Shown here in pieces: positions 22,496 to 32,297 of a DNA stretch of 64,000 nucleotides (position 1 is its first letter; every line of letters starts with the position of its first letter). This DNA comes from Ancylobacter moscoviensis (GTDB lineage: Bacteria > Pseudomonadota > Alphaproteobacteria > Rhizobiales > Xanthobacteraceae). The notes under the pieces were generated by a model. That model was given only the letters and a program-made list of their open reading frames with translations, searched no databases and had not been told where the DNA came from. Location of the stretch: NCBI RefSeq assembly GCF_007559435.1, contig NZ_VMBP01000004.1:186001-250000 (forward strand), given 5' to 3'. A program made the position numbers and the translations under genes.

Positions 22496-22981
22496 TTATT
22501 GTTGCGCGGGAGGAGCCGCGGGAGCGGTTGCCGCAGGGGCCGGCGGCGGCGCGTCGGGGTTGACCCAGCACGCATGCGCACGCTCGGACAGGCGCTCCTG
22601 TGCCTTGCTGTCGATGTTGCCCTGCCGCACGAGGCAGCGGAACGCGATCTTCAGGTGCTCGGTCGGGCAACCGAAGCGCTCGTAGAGTTCCATGTGGCGG
22701 CGCGCGGTGTCGATATCGTCGCGCCACAGCAACATGGCGATACGCCGCCCGCTCCACACGCATTCCGGCAGGCCGGCATTGCCCGGCAGCTTGGCCGCCT
22801 CGGCATATTCCTCGACGGAGCGGCGCAGCGCCTCCTCCTTCGCCTGTTCCTCCGGCGACTTCTGCTCGGCCGGCTTCTGCTCCGGCGCGGCACTCTGGGC
22901 GAGGGCGCCGCCGGAAGCGGCAGCCGTCAGGATGAAGCCGCCGAGCAGGGCGGCGGCGAGGGTACGAACGGAGCACAACAT
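22496..22981 (-). CDS. small exported protein of the glucan locus
   Basis: A 161-aa protein with a clear signal peptide (LAAALLGGFILTAAASGGALAQS, cut near residue 29), a charged Glu/Lys/Pro-rich linker (about 30-60), a conserved-looking core with four cysteines (PECVWSGRR, ERFGCPTEH, FRCLVRQG, HACWVNP) and an Ala/Pro-rich tail. The even number of cysteines suggests periplasmic disulphides. It lies between the two GH17 proteins; similar small proteins are annotated as beta-1-3, beta-1-6-glucan biosynthesis proteins in Bradyrhizobium, from memory. A direct role in glucan export or ring closure is conjecture. Confidence 0.7.
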   Translation of the reverse strand: MLCSVRTLAAALLGGFILTAAASGGALAQSAAPEQKPAEQKSPEEQAKEEALRRSVEEYAEAAKLPGNAGLPECVWSGRRIAMLLWRDDIDTARRHMELYERFGCPTEHLKIAFRCLVRQGNIDSKAQERLSERAHACWVNPDAPPPAPAATAPAAPPAQQ

Positions 22982-23198
22982 GAGGGAAACGTCACACGCG
23001 AAAGAGGAAACACCGGACGGGTTCAGACAGTAGGAGAAGCGGTGGAATTTGTCAGCATGACGGCGTTGCCGGAAACTCGTCGGTGCAAAATTCTGCCGCT
23101 TTCCGACCGCCTCCTGCCCGCCCCCTCTTGCTCCCGCACCAAAGCGCCGCTACCCGGCAGGGTAAACGTATCAGGTCGATCTTCCGGAGATGTCTCGC

Positions 23199-24821
23199 AT
23201 GCGACTGCCCCTCGCGCTTGCCGCCGTGGTCTGTGCGGCGATCGTTGCCGTCTGGGCGTGGCTCGGTCAGCCGGTGCCGGCGCCGTCCTCGCCCCTGACC
23301 GCCGGCGAGAAGCTGCCCTGCGTCTCCTATGCGCCGTTCCGGCCCGGTCAGTCGCCCTTCATAGAAGGGCTGGTCATCCCGCCGGAACAGATCGACGACG
23401 ATTTCGCCCGTCTGTCGAAGATCACCCATTGCGTGCGCACCTATTCCACGGAAATGGGCCTCGACGTGGTGCCGGAGCTCGCCCGCAAGCACGGTCTCAC
23501 CGTGCTCCAGGGCATCTGGATCGGCCGGGAGGCGGCGAAGAACCGGGTGGAGATCGACGCGGCGGTGAAGGCGGCGCAGGACAATCCGGATGTCATCAAG
23601 GCCGTGATCGTCGGCAATGAGGTGCTGCTGCGCGGAGAGCTTTCCGCCATCGATCTCGCCGCCCTCATCAAGGAGGTGCGGGAGAAGGTTCCCGCCGGCG
23701 TCGAGGTCACCTATGCCGATGTGTGGGAGTTCTGGGAGCGGAACCGCGACCTCGCCAACTCGGTCGACTTCGTCACCGTCCACATCCTTCCGTTCTGGGA
23801 GGACCTGCCGGTCGCTGCCGAGGATTCCGTCGCCCATCTCGGCGCGATCCGCGAGCATGTCGGGCAGATTTTCGCCGGCAAGGAGATCCTGATCGGCGAG
23901 ACCGGCTGGCCCAGCCAGGGGCGCATGCGCGAAGGCGCTCTGCCGTCGCCCTCGAATCAGGCCTATGTGATCCAGGAACTGCTGGCGCTGGCCAAGGCCA
24001 AGAACTACCGGCTCAACGTCATCGAGGCGTTCGACCAGCCGTGGAAGCGCGCCTCCGAAGGCACGGTGGGCGGACATTGGGGCTTCCTCGATGCCTATAC
24101 GCGCGACTTCAAGTTCGCCTGGGGCGAGGCTGTCTCCGACCACCCGGAGTGGAAGCTGCAGGCGTTCGTCGGCGTGTTGTTCGCCGCGGCGGTGTTCTTT
24201 GCGGCTGGTGCGGCGAACCGCCGCGCCGGCGCGCGGCCGCTGGAAGCGCGCGAATGGCTCGGCGTCGCCGGCATTGCCTTCTTCGCCGGCCTGCTCTACG
24301 GCCGCCTGCTGGCGACGGTGCCGGTGGAGAGCCTTGGCGTCGGCGGCTGGATCCGCGGCGTCGCGCTGCTGGTGCTGGCGGTGCTGGTGCCACTCGGCTG
24401 CGCCATGGCCATCGGCCTGCGCACGCGCCGCATTGCGCTCGCCGTTGCGCTCAACCCTGGTGCGACGCCGGGTGCGACGGTGTTCGAGCGTGTGCTCGCC
24501 TTGCTGCTGGCGGCGTCGGTGGTGCTGACGGCGCAGATCGCTCTCGGGCTGGTGTTCGACCCGCGCTACAAGGACTTCCAGTTCGCCGGTCTGACCCCGA
24601 TCATCGCGGCCTTCGCCTTTTATGCGCTGGTGGCCGGCAGCCGGCGGGAGGACGAGGGGCGCCACGCGGAACTGGTCGCCGCCGGCATTTTCCTCGGCAG
24701 CGGGCTCTACGTGGCGATCAACGAGACGCTGGCGAACTGGCAGGCGCTGTGGACGGGCGGCCTGCTGGTCGTGCTGGCCTTCACCCTCTGGCGCCTCGCC
24801 ACGGTCGGGCGAAGGATATGA
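23199..24821 (+). CDS. ndvC: GH17-like membrane protein, NdvC-like beta-(1,6)-glucan synthase
   Basis: A 540-aa inner-membrane protein. An N-terminal signal anchor is followed by a GH17-like domain (about 36-310) with the proton-donor-type Glu141 (VIVGNEVLLRG) and nucleophile-type Glu234 (IGETGWPSQG), both classic GH17 motifs. The remainder (about 325-540) is about seven hydrophobic helices without a GT2 domain. Bradyrhizobium NdvC, needed for beta-(1,6) linkages, has this kind of layout. The Glu pair suggests transglycosylation rather than sugar-nucleotide transfer. The start ATG 23199 is preferred over ATG 23190 because GGAG (23186-23189) is correctly spaced only for the former. Divergent from the rest of the locus; overlaps the next gene. 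Confidence 0.82.
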   Translation: MRLPLALAAVVCAAIVAVWAWLGQPVPAPSSPLTAGEKLPCVSYAPFRPGQSPFIEGLVIPPEQIDDDFARLSKITHCVRTYSTEMGLDVVPELARKHGLTVLQGIWIGREAAKNRVEIDAAVKAAQDNPDVIKAVIVGNEVLLRGELSAIDLAALIKEVREKVPAGVEVTYADVWEFWERNRDLANSVDFVTVHILPFWEDLPVAAEDSVAHLGAIREHVGQIFAGKEILIGETGWPSQGRMREGALPSPSNQAYVIQELLALAKAKNYRLNVIEAFDQPWKRASEGTVGGHWGFLDAYTRDFKFAWGEAVSDHPEWKLQAFVGVLFAAAVFFAAGAANRRAGARPLEAREWLGVAGIAFFAGLLYGRLLATVPVESLGVGGWIRGVALLVLAVLVPLGCAMAIGLRTRRIALAVALNPGATPGATVFERVLALLLAASVVLTAQIALGLVFDPRYKDFQFAGLTPIIAAFAFYALVAGSRREDEGRHAELVAAGIFLGSGLYVAINETLANWQALWTGGLLVVLAFTLWRLATVGRRI

Positions 24822-25200
24822 GCAGCAGCCCTCCCGCCAGTGCGGCGAGGTTGTTGTTGTACATGACCACGCCGATCGACATCGCCATCAACGCGATGGT
24901 GAACATCACCAGCGAGGGGCGGACGAGCTGGATGAGCGAGGCGATTAGCGCGGCGATGCCGAACACGGAATAGCCGAACAGCGTGATGACCAGCGCGCGG
25001 GTCTCGCAGGTCGCGGTCTCGACGCCGCGGCAGGCGAGGCCGACCGCCGACTGTTCGACCAGGGCGTAGCGCATATAGATCGCCCAGCCGAGCGCGAGGC
25101 CGCCGAGGGCGATGATGACGTTGGCGGCGCGGGCGCCGGGCAGGAAGCTGCGATCGGCCAAGGCGTAAGTCTCCTGAGCTCTTCCGGATACCGCCTGCAT
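24781..25200 (-). CDS. small membrane protein of unknown function
   Basis: A 139-aa protein, not recognised. Three or four hydrophobic helices are visible: NVIIALGGLALGWAIYMRYAL, ALVITLFGYSVFGIAALIASLI and LVMFTIALMAMSIGVVMY followed by ALAGGLLLISFA. Two cysteines in the first extramembrane loop (LACRGVETATCETR) could form a disulphide. Its last 41 bp overlap the convergent ndvC-like gene. It lies 20 bp downstream of the DMT exporter on the same strand, so the two may be co-transcribed. Confidence 0.65.
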   Translation of the reverse strand: MQAVSGRAQETYALADRSFLPGARAANVIIALGGLALGWAIYMRYALVEQSAVGLACRGVETATCETRALVITLFGYSVFGIAALIASLIQLVRPSLVMFTIALMAMSIGVVMYNNNLAALAGGLLLISFARPWRGARG

Positions 25201-25220
25201 CGCATGGCGCGGGCGGTGGA

Positions 25221-26159
25221 TCAACGTGCCGGGCGGCGGGTGGCGAGGATCACGCCGCCGAGGATCAGCACGAAGCCGACGGCGTGATAGAGGTGCAGTT
25301 CCTCTCCGAGCAGCAGCACGGCGAGGACCACGCCATAGACCGGCATGAGATAGAGGAAGTTCGCCGTTACCGAGGCGCCCGCCACGCGGACGCAGTACTG
25401 GAACAGGCCGAAGGCGAGCACCGAGGGGAAGATCGCGAGGAAGACGATGGCGCCCCACGCCTCGCCCGTCCGCGGCAAGGGCGCCCCGCTCGCCATCTCC
25501 CACAGGGCGAAGGGAGCCAGCAGCAGCGTTCCGGCGATGGCGTTTGCGGTGAAGCCGGGCAATGCGTCGAGCTGGGTCAGCGGGCCGGAGCGCAGCATCA
25601 GCGAATAGGCGGCCCAGGACACGGCCGCGACGAGGATGCCGAGGTCGCCGGTGTTGAACTCGAGGCCGAGCAGCCGGCCGAGCTCACCGTGCACGGCGAT
25701 GAGCGCGATGCCGGCGAAGCCCGCCAGCGTGCCGAGCAGCTGTATGGCGGGCAGCTTCCGGCGGGCCAGCACAGCGTCCATGACCACGATCATGATGGTG
25801 GAGGTGGTGTAGATCAGCGTCGCGTTGGTCGCGGTGGTGTGCCCCAGCGCGACATAGACATTGCCGCCGCAGATCACCATGCCGAGCAGGCCCAGGATCG
25901 ACAGGCGCCGCCATTGCCCGAGCAGCAGGTCCCGGCGACGGAGCAGGGCGGGGGCGGCGAACGGCAGCAGGATCGCCACCGCGACCGCCCACCGCCAGAA
26001 GGCGAGGGACCAGGGCGGCACGACCCCGGCCACCGCCCGGCCGATGACGAGATTCGTCGCGAAGAACAGCGGCATCGCCATGAGCGCCACCAGCGCCCGC
26101 GGCTCGATGGAGCGGGAGGCGGCGGGTGTTTCGGGAGAAGCCGGCGTGGGATCGGTCAT
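25221..26159 (-). CDS. DMT family (EamA) transporter
   Basis: A 312-aa inner-membrane protein with about ten helices in two EamA repeats: the first starts [23 protein letters not shown] with [17 protein letters not shown], the second at [19 protein letters not shown] with [22 protein letters not shown]. This is the drug/metabolite exporter superfamily; members export amino acids, purines or toxic compounds, and the substrate cannot be told. ATG 26159 is preferred over 26186 because GGATGGGG precedes it. Confidence 0.85.
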   Translation of the reverse strand: MTDPTPASPETPAASRSIEPRALVALMAMPLFFATNLVIGRAVAGVVPPWSLAFWRWAVAVAILLPFAAPALLRRRDLLLGQWRRLSILGLLGMVICGGNVYVALGHTTATNATLIYTTSTIMIVVMDAVLARRKLPAIQLLGTLAGFAGIALIAVHGELGRLLGLEFNTGDLGILVAAVSWAAYSLMLRSGPLTQLDALPGFTANAIAGTLLLAPFALWEMASGAPLPRTGEAWGAIVFLAIFPSVLAFGLFQYCVRVAGASVTANFLYLMPVYGVVLAVLLLGEELHLYHAVGFVLILGGVILATRRPAR

Positions 26160-26326
26160 GCCCCATCCTGATACACACTTCCCCATGCGCCGTCGCCGGG
26201 GCTTTCGTGGGGAACGGCGAAGGCGCGCCGCCCGTCTTCCGCCGATGCGCGAGGCAGGCTAGATACCGCCCACCGTCCGGGCAGATGCCCGATCCCAGCC
26301 GTCACGCCGTCCTTCGGAGTTCGCCG

Positions 26327-27676
26327 ATGCGCCAGCTTCTCGTCATCGTTCTCGCGGCCGGGGAGGGCACCCGCATGCTCTCCTCCCTGCCGAAGGTGCT
26401 GCACGCCGTCGCCGGTCGGCCGATGGTTTCCCACGTGCTCGACGCGGCGCTGGCTGCCGGCGCGGCGAAGATTGCCGTCGTGGTCGGACCCGATCACGAC
26501 AAGGTCGCCGCCGAGGTGCGCCGGGTGGCGCCGGATGCGGAGGTCTTCGTCCAGTCCGAGCGGCGCGGCACCGCCCATGCCGTGCTGGCGGCGCGGAGCG
26601 CGCTGGAGCGCGGCTATGACGATGTCGTGGTGATGTATGGCGATACGCCGCTAGTGCGGCCGGAGACCATCGGCGCCCTGCGCGGGCCGCTGGCCGGCGG
26701 AGCTGCCGTCACCGTTCTGGGTTTCCGGCCGGACGATCCGTTCGGCTATGGCCGGCTGGTGACGCAGGGCGGCGCCCTCGTCGCCATCCGCGAGGAGAAG
26801 GACGCGAGCGAGGCCGAGCGTGCCATCGGCCTGTGCAATGCCGGCCTGATGGCCCTCGACGGCCGCGCCGCGCTCGACATTCTCGACCGCATCGGCGACG
26901 CGAACGCCAAGAAAGAATTCTACCTCACCGATGCGGTGGAGGTCGCCCGCGGTCTCGGCCGGGCGTCAATGGTGCATGAAGCCGCCGCGGAAGAGGTCGT
27001 CGGCGTCAACAGCCGTGCGCAGCTGGCGGAGGCCGAGGCGATCCTGCAGGGACGGCTGCGCCGGCGCGCGCTGGACGGCGGCGTGACGCTGGTGGCGCCC
27101 GAGACGGTGTTCCTCTCCGCCGATACCAGCTTCGGCCGCGACGTCATCGTCGAGCCGAACGTCGTCTTCGGGGCCGGCGTGCGGGTCGAGGACAGCGCCA
27201 CCATCCGCGCCTTCAGCCATATCGAGGGCGCGCATGTCGGCGCCGGCGCCATCGTCGGGCCCTTCGCCCGGCTGCGCCCCGGAGCGGAGCTGGGGCAGGG
27301 GGTGCATGTCGGCAACTTCGTGGAGATCAAGGCCTCGGATCTCGCGCCGGGTGTGAAGGTCAACCACCTCTCCTATGTCGGCGACACCAGCGTGGGCGCG
27401 AACACCAACATCGGCGCGGGTACCATCACCTGCAACTACGACGGCTTCCGCAAGCACCGCACGACCATCGGCGCCAACGCTTTCGTGGGCACGAACAGTC
27501 TGCTCGTCGCTCCGGTGACGGTTGGGGACGGCGCCTATCTCGGCACGGGCTCCGTCATCACCGAGGACGTTCCGGCGGATGCGCTGGCCATTGGCCGGGC
27601 CCGGCAGGTCAACAAGCCCGGCCTGGCGGCGCGGCTGCGGGCCAAGCTCTCGGCCGGCCTCGCGCCGAAGAAATGA
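26327..27676 (+). CDS. glmU: bifunctional UDP-N-acetylglucosamine pyrophosphorylase / GlcN-1-P acetyltransferase
   Basis: Makes UDP-GlcNAc for peptidoglycan and lipid A. The protein is 449 aa. The N-terminal uridylyltransferase has [26 protein letters not shown] (about 6-32) and VMYGDTPLV. The C-terminal left-handed beta-helix has hexapeptide repeats and [47 protein letters not shown]. The start is chosen at [12 protein letters not shown] with GGAG ahead. It precedes glmS, the enzyme two steps earlier, in the common glmU-glmS order. Confidence 0.97.
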   Translation: MRQLLVIVLAAGEGTRMLSSLPKVLHAVAGRPMVSHVLDAALAAGAAKIAVVVGPDHDKVAAEVRRVAPDAEVFVQSERRGTAHAVLAARSALERGYDDVVVMYGDTPLVRPETIGALRGPLAGGAAVTVLGFRPDDPFGYGRLVTQGGALVAIREEKDASEAERAIGLCNAGLMALDGRAALDILDRIGDANAKKEFYLTDAVEVARGLGRASMVHEAAAEEVVGVNSRAQLAEAEAILQGRLRRRALDGGVTLVAPETVFLSADTSFGRDVIVEPNVVFGAGVRVEDSATIRAFSHIEGAHVGAGAIVGPFARLRPGAELGQGVHVGNFVEIKASDLAPGVKVNHLSYVGDTSVGANTNIGAGTITCNYDGFRKHRTTIGANAFVGTNSLLVAPVTVGDGAYLGTGSVITEDVPADALAIGRARQVNKPGLAARLRAKLSAGLAPKK

Positions 27677-27791
27677 CACGAAGCGGGCGATACGAAACGA
27701 CATTCGAATTGATTTCGGCGCTGCGGTGACGGGCGGTTAAACCCTGAATCGTAGCCTCGCAGATCGTCGCTTTCCGAAGGGCACCCGTCTC

Positions 27792-29615
27792 ATGTGTGGA
27801 ATCATCGGCATCGTCGGCACCGCTCCTGTCGCCGACCGGCTCGTGGAGTCGCTGAAGCGGCTGGAATATCGCGGCTACGACTCGGCCGGCATCGCCACGC
27901 TCGAGAAGGGGCACCTCTCCCGCCGCCGTGCCGAAGGCAAGCTGCGCAATCTGGATGCCGTCCTTCGCGAGGCGCCGCTGGAAGGGCATATCGGCATCGG
28001 CCATACGCGCTGGGCGACCCATGGCCGCCCCAGCGTCGCCAACGCCCATCCCCATGCCACCACCGAGGTGGCGGTGGTCCATAACGGCATCATCGAGAAT
28101 TTCCGCGAGCTGCGCGACGAACTGCTGGAATCCGGTGCCAATTTCGAGAGCGAGACCGATACCGAGGTAGTGGCTCACCTTGTCACGCGCGAGCTGCGTG
28201 GTGGGCTGGGCCCGGTCGACGCGGTGGCGGCGGCGCTGCCGCGCCTTCAGGGCGCCTTCGCGCTCGCCTTCCTGTTCGACGGCGAAGAGAACCTGCTGAT
28301 CGGCGCCCGCAAGGGCAGCCCGCTCGCCATCGGCTATGGAAATGGCGAGATGTATCTCGGTTCCGATGCCATCGCGCTCGCCCCGTTCACCGACACCATC
28401 TCCTATCTCGACGACGGCGACTGGGCGGTGCTGAGCACCACCAGCGCGGAAATCCGCAATTCCGCCAATGCCCGCGTCACACGCGCGGTGCAGAAGACCA
28501 CGACGGGTTCCTTCCTCGTGGAGAAGGGCAACTTCCGCCACTTCATGGCGAAGGAAATGCACGAGCAGCCCGAGGTCGTCGCGCATACGCTGGCGCATTA
28601 TCTCGACATGGCCAACGAGACGGTGCAGCTGCCCGAACTGCCCTTCGACTTCGCCCGCCTGGAGCGGGTTTCGATCGCCGCCTGCGGCACCGCCTACTAT
28701 GCCGGCCTCGTCGCCAAATACTGGTTCGAGCGTTTCGCCCGCCTGCCGGTGGAGATCGATGTCGCTTCCGAGTTCCGCTACCGCGAGGCGCCGCTGCCGG
28801 CCAACGGGCTCTCCATCGTCATCTCGCAGTCCGGCGAGACCGCCGACACGCTCGCCTCGCTGCGCTATGCGCGGCAGGAGGGGCAGCATCTGCTCGCGGT
28901 GGTGAACGTGCCGACCTCGACCATCGCCCGCGAGGCGGATGTCGTGCTGCCGACGCTGGCGGGGCCGGAGATCGGCGTGGCCTCGACCAAGGCGTTTACC
29001 TGCCAGCTGGCGACGCTCGCCGCGCTCGCGGTGGCGGCCGGGCGGGCGCGCGGCGCTCTCTCGACGGAAGAGGAGCGCAGTCTCGTCCATGCGCTGGTCG
29101 AAGTGCCACGCCTGATGAACGAAGCGCTCAGTCTCGGCGGCGACATCGAGCATCTCGCCCGTTCCTTCGCCAAGACGCAGGACGTGCTCTACCTCGGCCG
29201 TGGCACCTCCTTCCCGCTGGCGCTCGAAGGGGCGCTGAAGCTGAAGGAGATCTCCTACATCCACGCCGAGGGCTACGCGGCCGGCGAACTCAAGCATGGC
29301 CCCATCGCGCTGATCGACGAGAAAATGCCGGTGGTGGTGATCGCTCCGCATGACGCCGTGTTCGAGAAGACCATGTCGAACATGCAGGAGGTTGCCGCGC
29401 GCGGCGGCCGGATCATCCTGCTGACCGACACTTCCGGCGCGCAAAAGGCCTCGCTGGAGACCGAGGCGACCCTGGTGTTGCCGGACATGCACCCGCTGGT
29501 GGCGCCGCTGGTCTATGCGATCCCGATCCAGTTGCTCGCCTATCATACGGCGGTGGTGATGGGCACGGACGTCGACCAGCCACGCAACCTCGCCAAGTCG
29601 GTGACGGTGGAGTAG
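27792..29615 (+). CDS. glmS: glutamine--fructose-6-phosphate aminotransferase (isomerizing)
   Basis: Makes glucosamine 6-phosphate, first step of hexosamine synthesis. The protein is 607 aa, full length. The N-terminal Ntn amidotransferase starts with the Cys2 nucleophile (MCGIIGIVG) and has HTRWATHGRPS and VHNGIIENF. Two SIS domains bind the sugar phosphate (CGTAYYAGLVAKYW, SQSGETADTLASL, ASTKAFTCQL, LGRGTSFPLALEGALKLKEISYIHAEGYAAGELKHGPIALI). It ends DQPRNLAKSVTVE, the family C-terminus. A TAGGGC/GCCCTA hairpin overlaps the stop. Confidence 0.98.
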   Translation: MCGIIGIVGTAPVADRLVESLKRLEYRGYDSAGIATLEKGHLSRRRAEGKLRNLDAVLREAPLEGHIGIGHTRWATHGRPSVANAHPHATTEVAVVHNGIIENFRELRDELLESGANFESETDTEVVAHLVTRELRGGLGPVDAVAAALPRLQGAFALAFLFDGEENLLIGARKGSPLAIGYGNGEMYLGSDAIALAPFTDTISYLDDGDWAVLSTTSAEIRNSANARVTRAVQKTTTGSFLVEKGNFRHFMAKEMHEQPEVVAHTLAHYLDMANETVQLPELPFDFARLERVSIAACGTAYYAGLVAKYWFERFARLPVEIDVASEFRYREAPLPANGLSIVISQSGETADTLASLRYARQEGQHLLAVVNVPTSTIAREADVVLPTLAGPEIGVASTKAFTCQLATLAALAVAAGRARGALSTEEERSLVHALVEVPRLMNEALSLGGDIEHLARSFAKTQDVLYLGRGTSFPLALEGALKLKEISYIHAEGYAAGELKHGPIALIDEKMPVVVIAPHDAVFEKTMSNMQEVAARGGRIILLTDTSGAQKASLETEATLVLPDMHPLVAPLVYAIPIQLLAYHTAVVMGTDVDQPRNLAKSVTVE

Positions 29616-29653
29616 GGCGCTCTGCCCTATGGAAGCTTGCCCCCAGTCTGCCG

Positions 29654-29757
29654 TCATCCTGAGATGCGAGCGTAGCGAGCCTCGAAGGATGGTCGTTGCA
29701 GCGCGCCCGGATGAGCATCCTTCGAGGCCCGGCCGCTGGCCGGGCACCTCAGGATGA
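29654..29757. repeat. intergenic palindromic repeat element
   Basis: The left arm (29654-29691) begins TCATCCTGAG and ends CTCGAAGGATG. The right arm (29716-29757) begins CATCCTTCGAGG and ends CACCTCAGGATGA. They are inverted relatives that can fold into a long cruciform over a 24-nt centre. The right arm contains its own hairpin CCCGGCC-GCT-GGCCGGG. Elements with these CATCCTGAG and CTCGAAGGATG ends are dispersed in Bradyrhizobium and related genomes. It fills most of the glmS-queF gap and shows no coding potential. Confidence 0.85.
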
Positions 29758-29782
29758 GACGGTCATTGGACTGAAATAGGGG

Positions 29783-30244
29783 CTACCCCCGCCCGCGATA
29801 GGGCGGCACGCCCTGGTCCGGCAGCCAGACCTCCTTCGGTGGCGCGCCGCTCTGCCAGAACACGTCGATCGGAATGCCGCCGCGCGGATACCAGTAGCCG
29901 CCGATGCGCAGCCAGTGCGGCTGCAGCAGGTCGTGGATACGCCGGCCGACGGCGACGGTGCAGTCCTCATGGAAGGCGCCGTGGTTGCGGAAGCTGGCGA
30001 GATAGAGCTTTAGCGATTTCGATTCGACCAGCCAGTCATTCGGCACGTAGTCGATCACCAGATGGGCGAAGTCCGGCTGTCCCGTCACCGGGCAGAGCGA
30101 GGTGAATTCGGGCGCCGTGAAGCGCGCCACATAGAGCGTGTCGGCCTGCGGGTTGGGTACGCGGTCGAGCACGGCCTCCTCCGGCGAGGCCGGCATCGTC
30201 GTGGGACGGCCGAGCTGGAGCGGGCCCTCCTGCGGGTTCGTCAT
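29783..30244 (-). CDS. queF: NADPH-dependent 7-cyano-7-deazaguanine reductase QueF
   Basis: Reduces preQ0 to preQ1 in queuosine synthesis. At 153 aa it is the short, single-domain form. Catalytic Cys51 ([10 protein letters not shown]) and Asp58, the ESKSLK substrate loop (74-79) and the NHGAFHED segment (about 87-94) match the family. The start is decided by a strong AGGAGG just upstream. No preQ1 riboswitch was recognised in front of it; the 111-bp gap to divergent eno is short. The other queuosine genes are not in the window. Confidence 0.96.
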   Translation of the reverse strand: MTNPQEGPLQLGRPTTMPASPEEAVLDRVPNPQADTLYVARFTAPEFTSLCPVTGQPDFAHLVIDYVPNDWLVESKSLKLYLASFRNHGAFHEDCTVAVGRRIHDLLQPHWLRIGGYWYPRGGIPIDVFWQSGAPPKEVWLPDQGVPPYRGRG

Positions 30245-30340
30245 GGTTCCCCTCCTGTCGGGTCGGGCGATATGTCCGTGGCACCTCTTTCGCATGTCAC
30301 ATCGGTCGAGTAGAAGCGCTCGACCATTCTGGCCGAGTGA

Positions 30341-31639
<1,299 letters not shown>

Positions 31640-31651
31640 TCTCTTTTTCTA

Positions 31652-31669
31652 CCGGAAGCCCGCTTCCGG
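31652..31669 (+). terminator. hairpin after eno, weak terminator candidate
   Basis: CCGGAAG (31652-31658) pairs with CTTCCGG (31663-31669) over a 4-nt loop, directly after a CTCTTTTTCT tract. No T-run follows, so termination may be partial. Confidence 0.3.
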
Positions 31670-31718
31670 CCGACACGGTTAACGGAGTCTCAACCGACCC
31701 CGGTTAGGCTCCGTTTCC

Positions 31719-32051
31719 ATGATTATACGCACCCGCTGGCGCTCCATCTTCCAGACCGTCACCCTGCATCTCGGGGCGGCGGCGCTCATCGGCTATTTCG
31801 CGGTTCAGGGCTATAACGGCCAGTACGGCCTCATCGCCCGCCGCACCTTCGAGCAGCAGCACGCCGAGCTGACCGAGGAGCGCGACAAGCTGCGCACCCA
31901 GCGGCAGGCGTTGGAGGCGAAGGTTCGGCTACTCTCGCCCGATCTCATCGATGCCGATATGCTCGACGAGCAGGCGCGCGTGCTGCTCAATCTCATCAAT
32001 CCTAGGGATTTGGTGCTGCTGCGCGCTCCCGCGGCGCCGCAGGTGCAATGA
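31719..32051 (+). CDS. ftsB: septum formation initiator FtsB/DivIC-like
   Basis: A 110-aa bitopic cell-division protein. A short cytoplasmic N-terminus (MIIRTRWRS), one membrane helix (about 12-32) and a coiled-coil stretch (about 45-75, EQQHAELTEERDKLRTQRQALEAKV) precede the conserved LLSPDLIDADMLDEQARVLLNLINPRDLVLL end. FtsB bridges FtsL and FtsQ in the divisome. The eno-ftsB-pdhA order is widespread in Alphaproteobacteria. A near-match to a CtrA box (TTAA-N7-TCAA, 31679-31693) lies just upstream. Confidence 0.88.
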   Translation: MIIRTRWRSIFQTVTLHLGAAALIGYFAVQGYNGQYGLIARRTFEQQHAELTEERDKLRTQRQALEAKVRLLSPDLIDADMLDEQARVLLNLINPRDLVLLRAPAAPQVQ

Positions 32052-32126
32052 TCGCGAAAAATAGGTGAGCGACCCGTTTTCTGGCATGCCAGGGCATTGC
32101 CGTTGGGAAATGACGGAATTCCAGAA

Positions 32127-32149
32127 ACTTAACTTGATACAAGTTAAGT
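32127..32149. promoter_or_regulatory. perfect palindrome upstream of pdhA, putative operator
   Basis: ACTTAACTTG, spacer ATA, CAAGTTAAGT: ten perfectly paired bases per arm. It lies in an AT-rich pocket of the 246-bp ftsB-pdhA gap, about 150 bp before the pdhA start, and its centre contains TTGATA, a good -35. There is no T-run, so it is not a terminator. A second inverted repeat TGAACT-N7-AGTTCA follows at 32157-32175. The TTG-N3-CAA core is of the kind bound by some FadR-type GntR proteins, but the regulator is unknown. Confidence 0.55.
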
Positions 32150-32212
32150 CTTGATATGAACTGAAAATAAGTTCAAATCGGGAAACCATTGCGCCAGCAA
32201 CATGTTGTGCGG

Positions 32213-32229
32213 CGCAGCATTGCATTGCG
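32213..32229. promoter_or_regulatory. TGC/GCA-rich half-sites upstream of pdhA
   Basis: CGCAGCATTGCATTGCG contains two overlapping GCATTGC words; its complement CGCAATGCAATGCTGCG partly matches the TGCCGCAATGCGGCG palindrome seen upstream of gltA and the glucan synthase. It may be a weaker site for the same regulator. The match is partial. Confidence 0.25.
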
Positions 32230-32297
32230 CGCGTAGCGCTATGGGTGAAGGTGCGTTATGAAGCTCGACGACATAAGTCTCGAGCTGAGGAAGCGCC

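Noticed and set aside
27677-27791. glmS ribozyme upstream of glmS
   Set aside because: The glmS ribozyme is a Gram-positive feature and the 115-bp glmU-glmS gap is too short and shows no matching core.
32127-32149. pdhA palindrome as a CtrA box
   Set aside because: The two TTAA words are 11 bp apart rather than 7, and the dyad extends well beyond them, so CtrA is unlikely.
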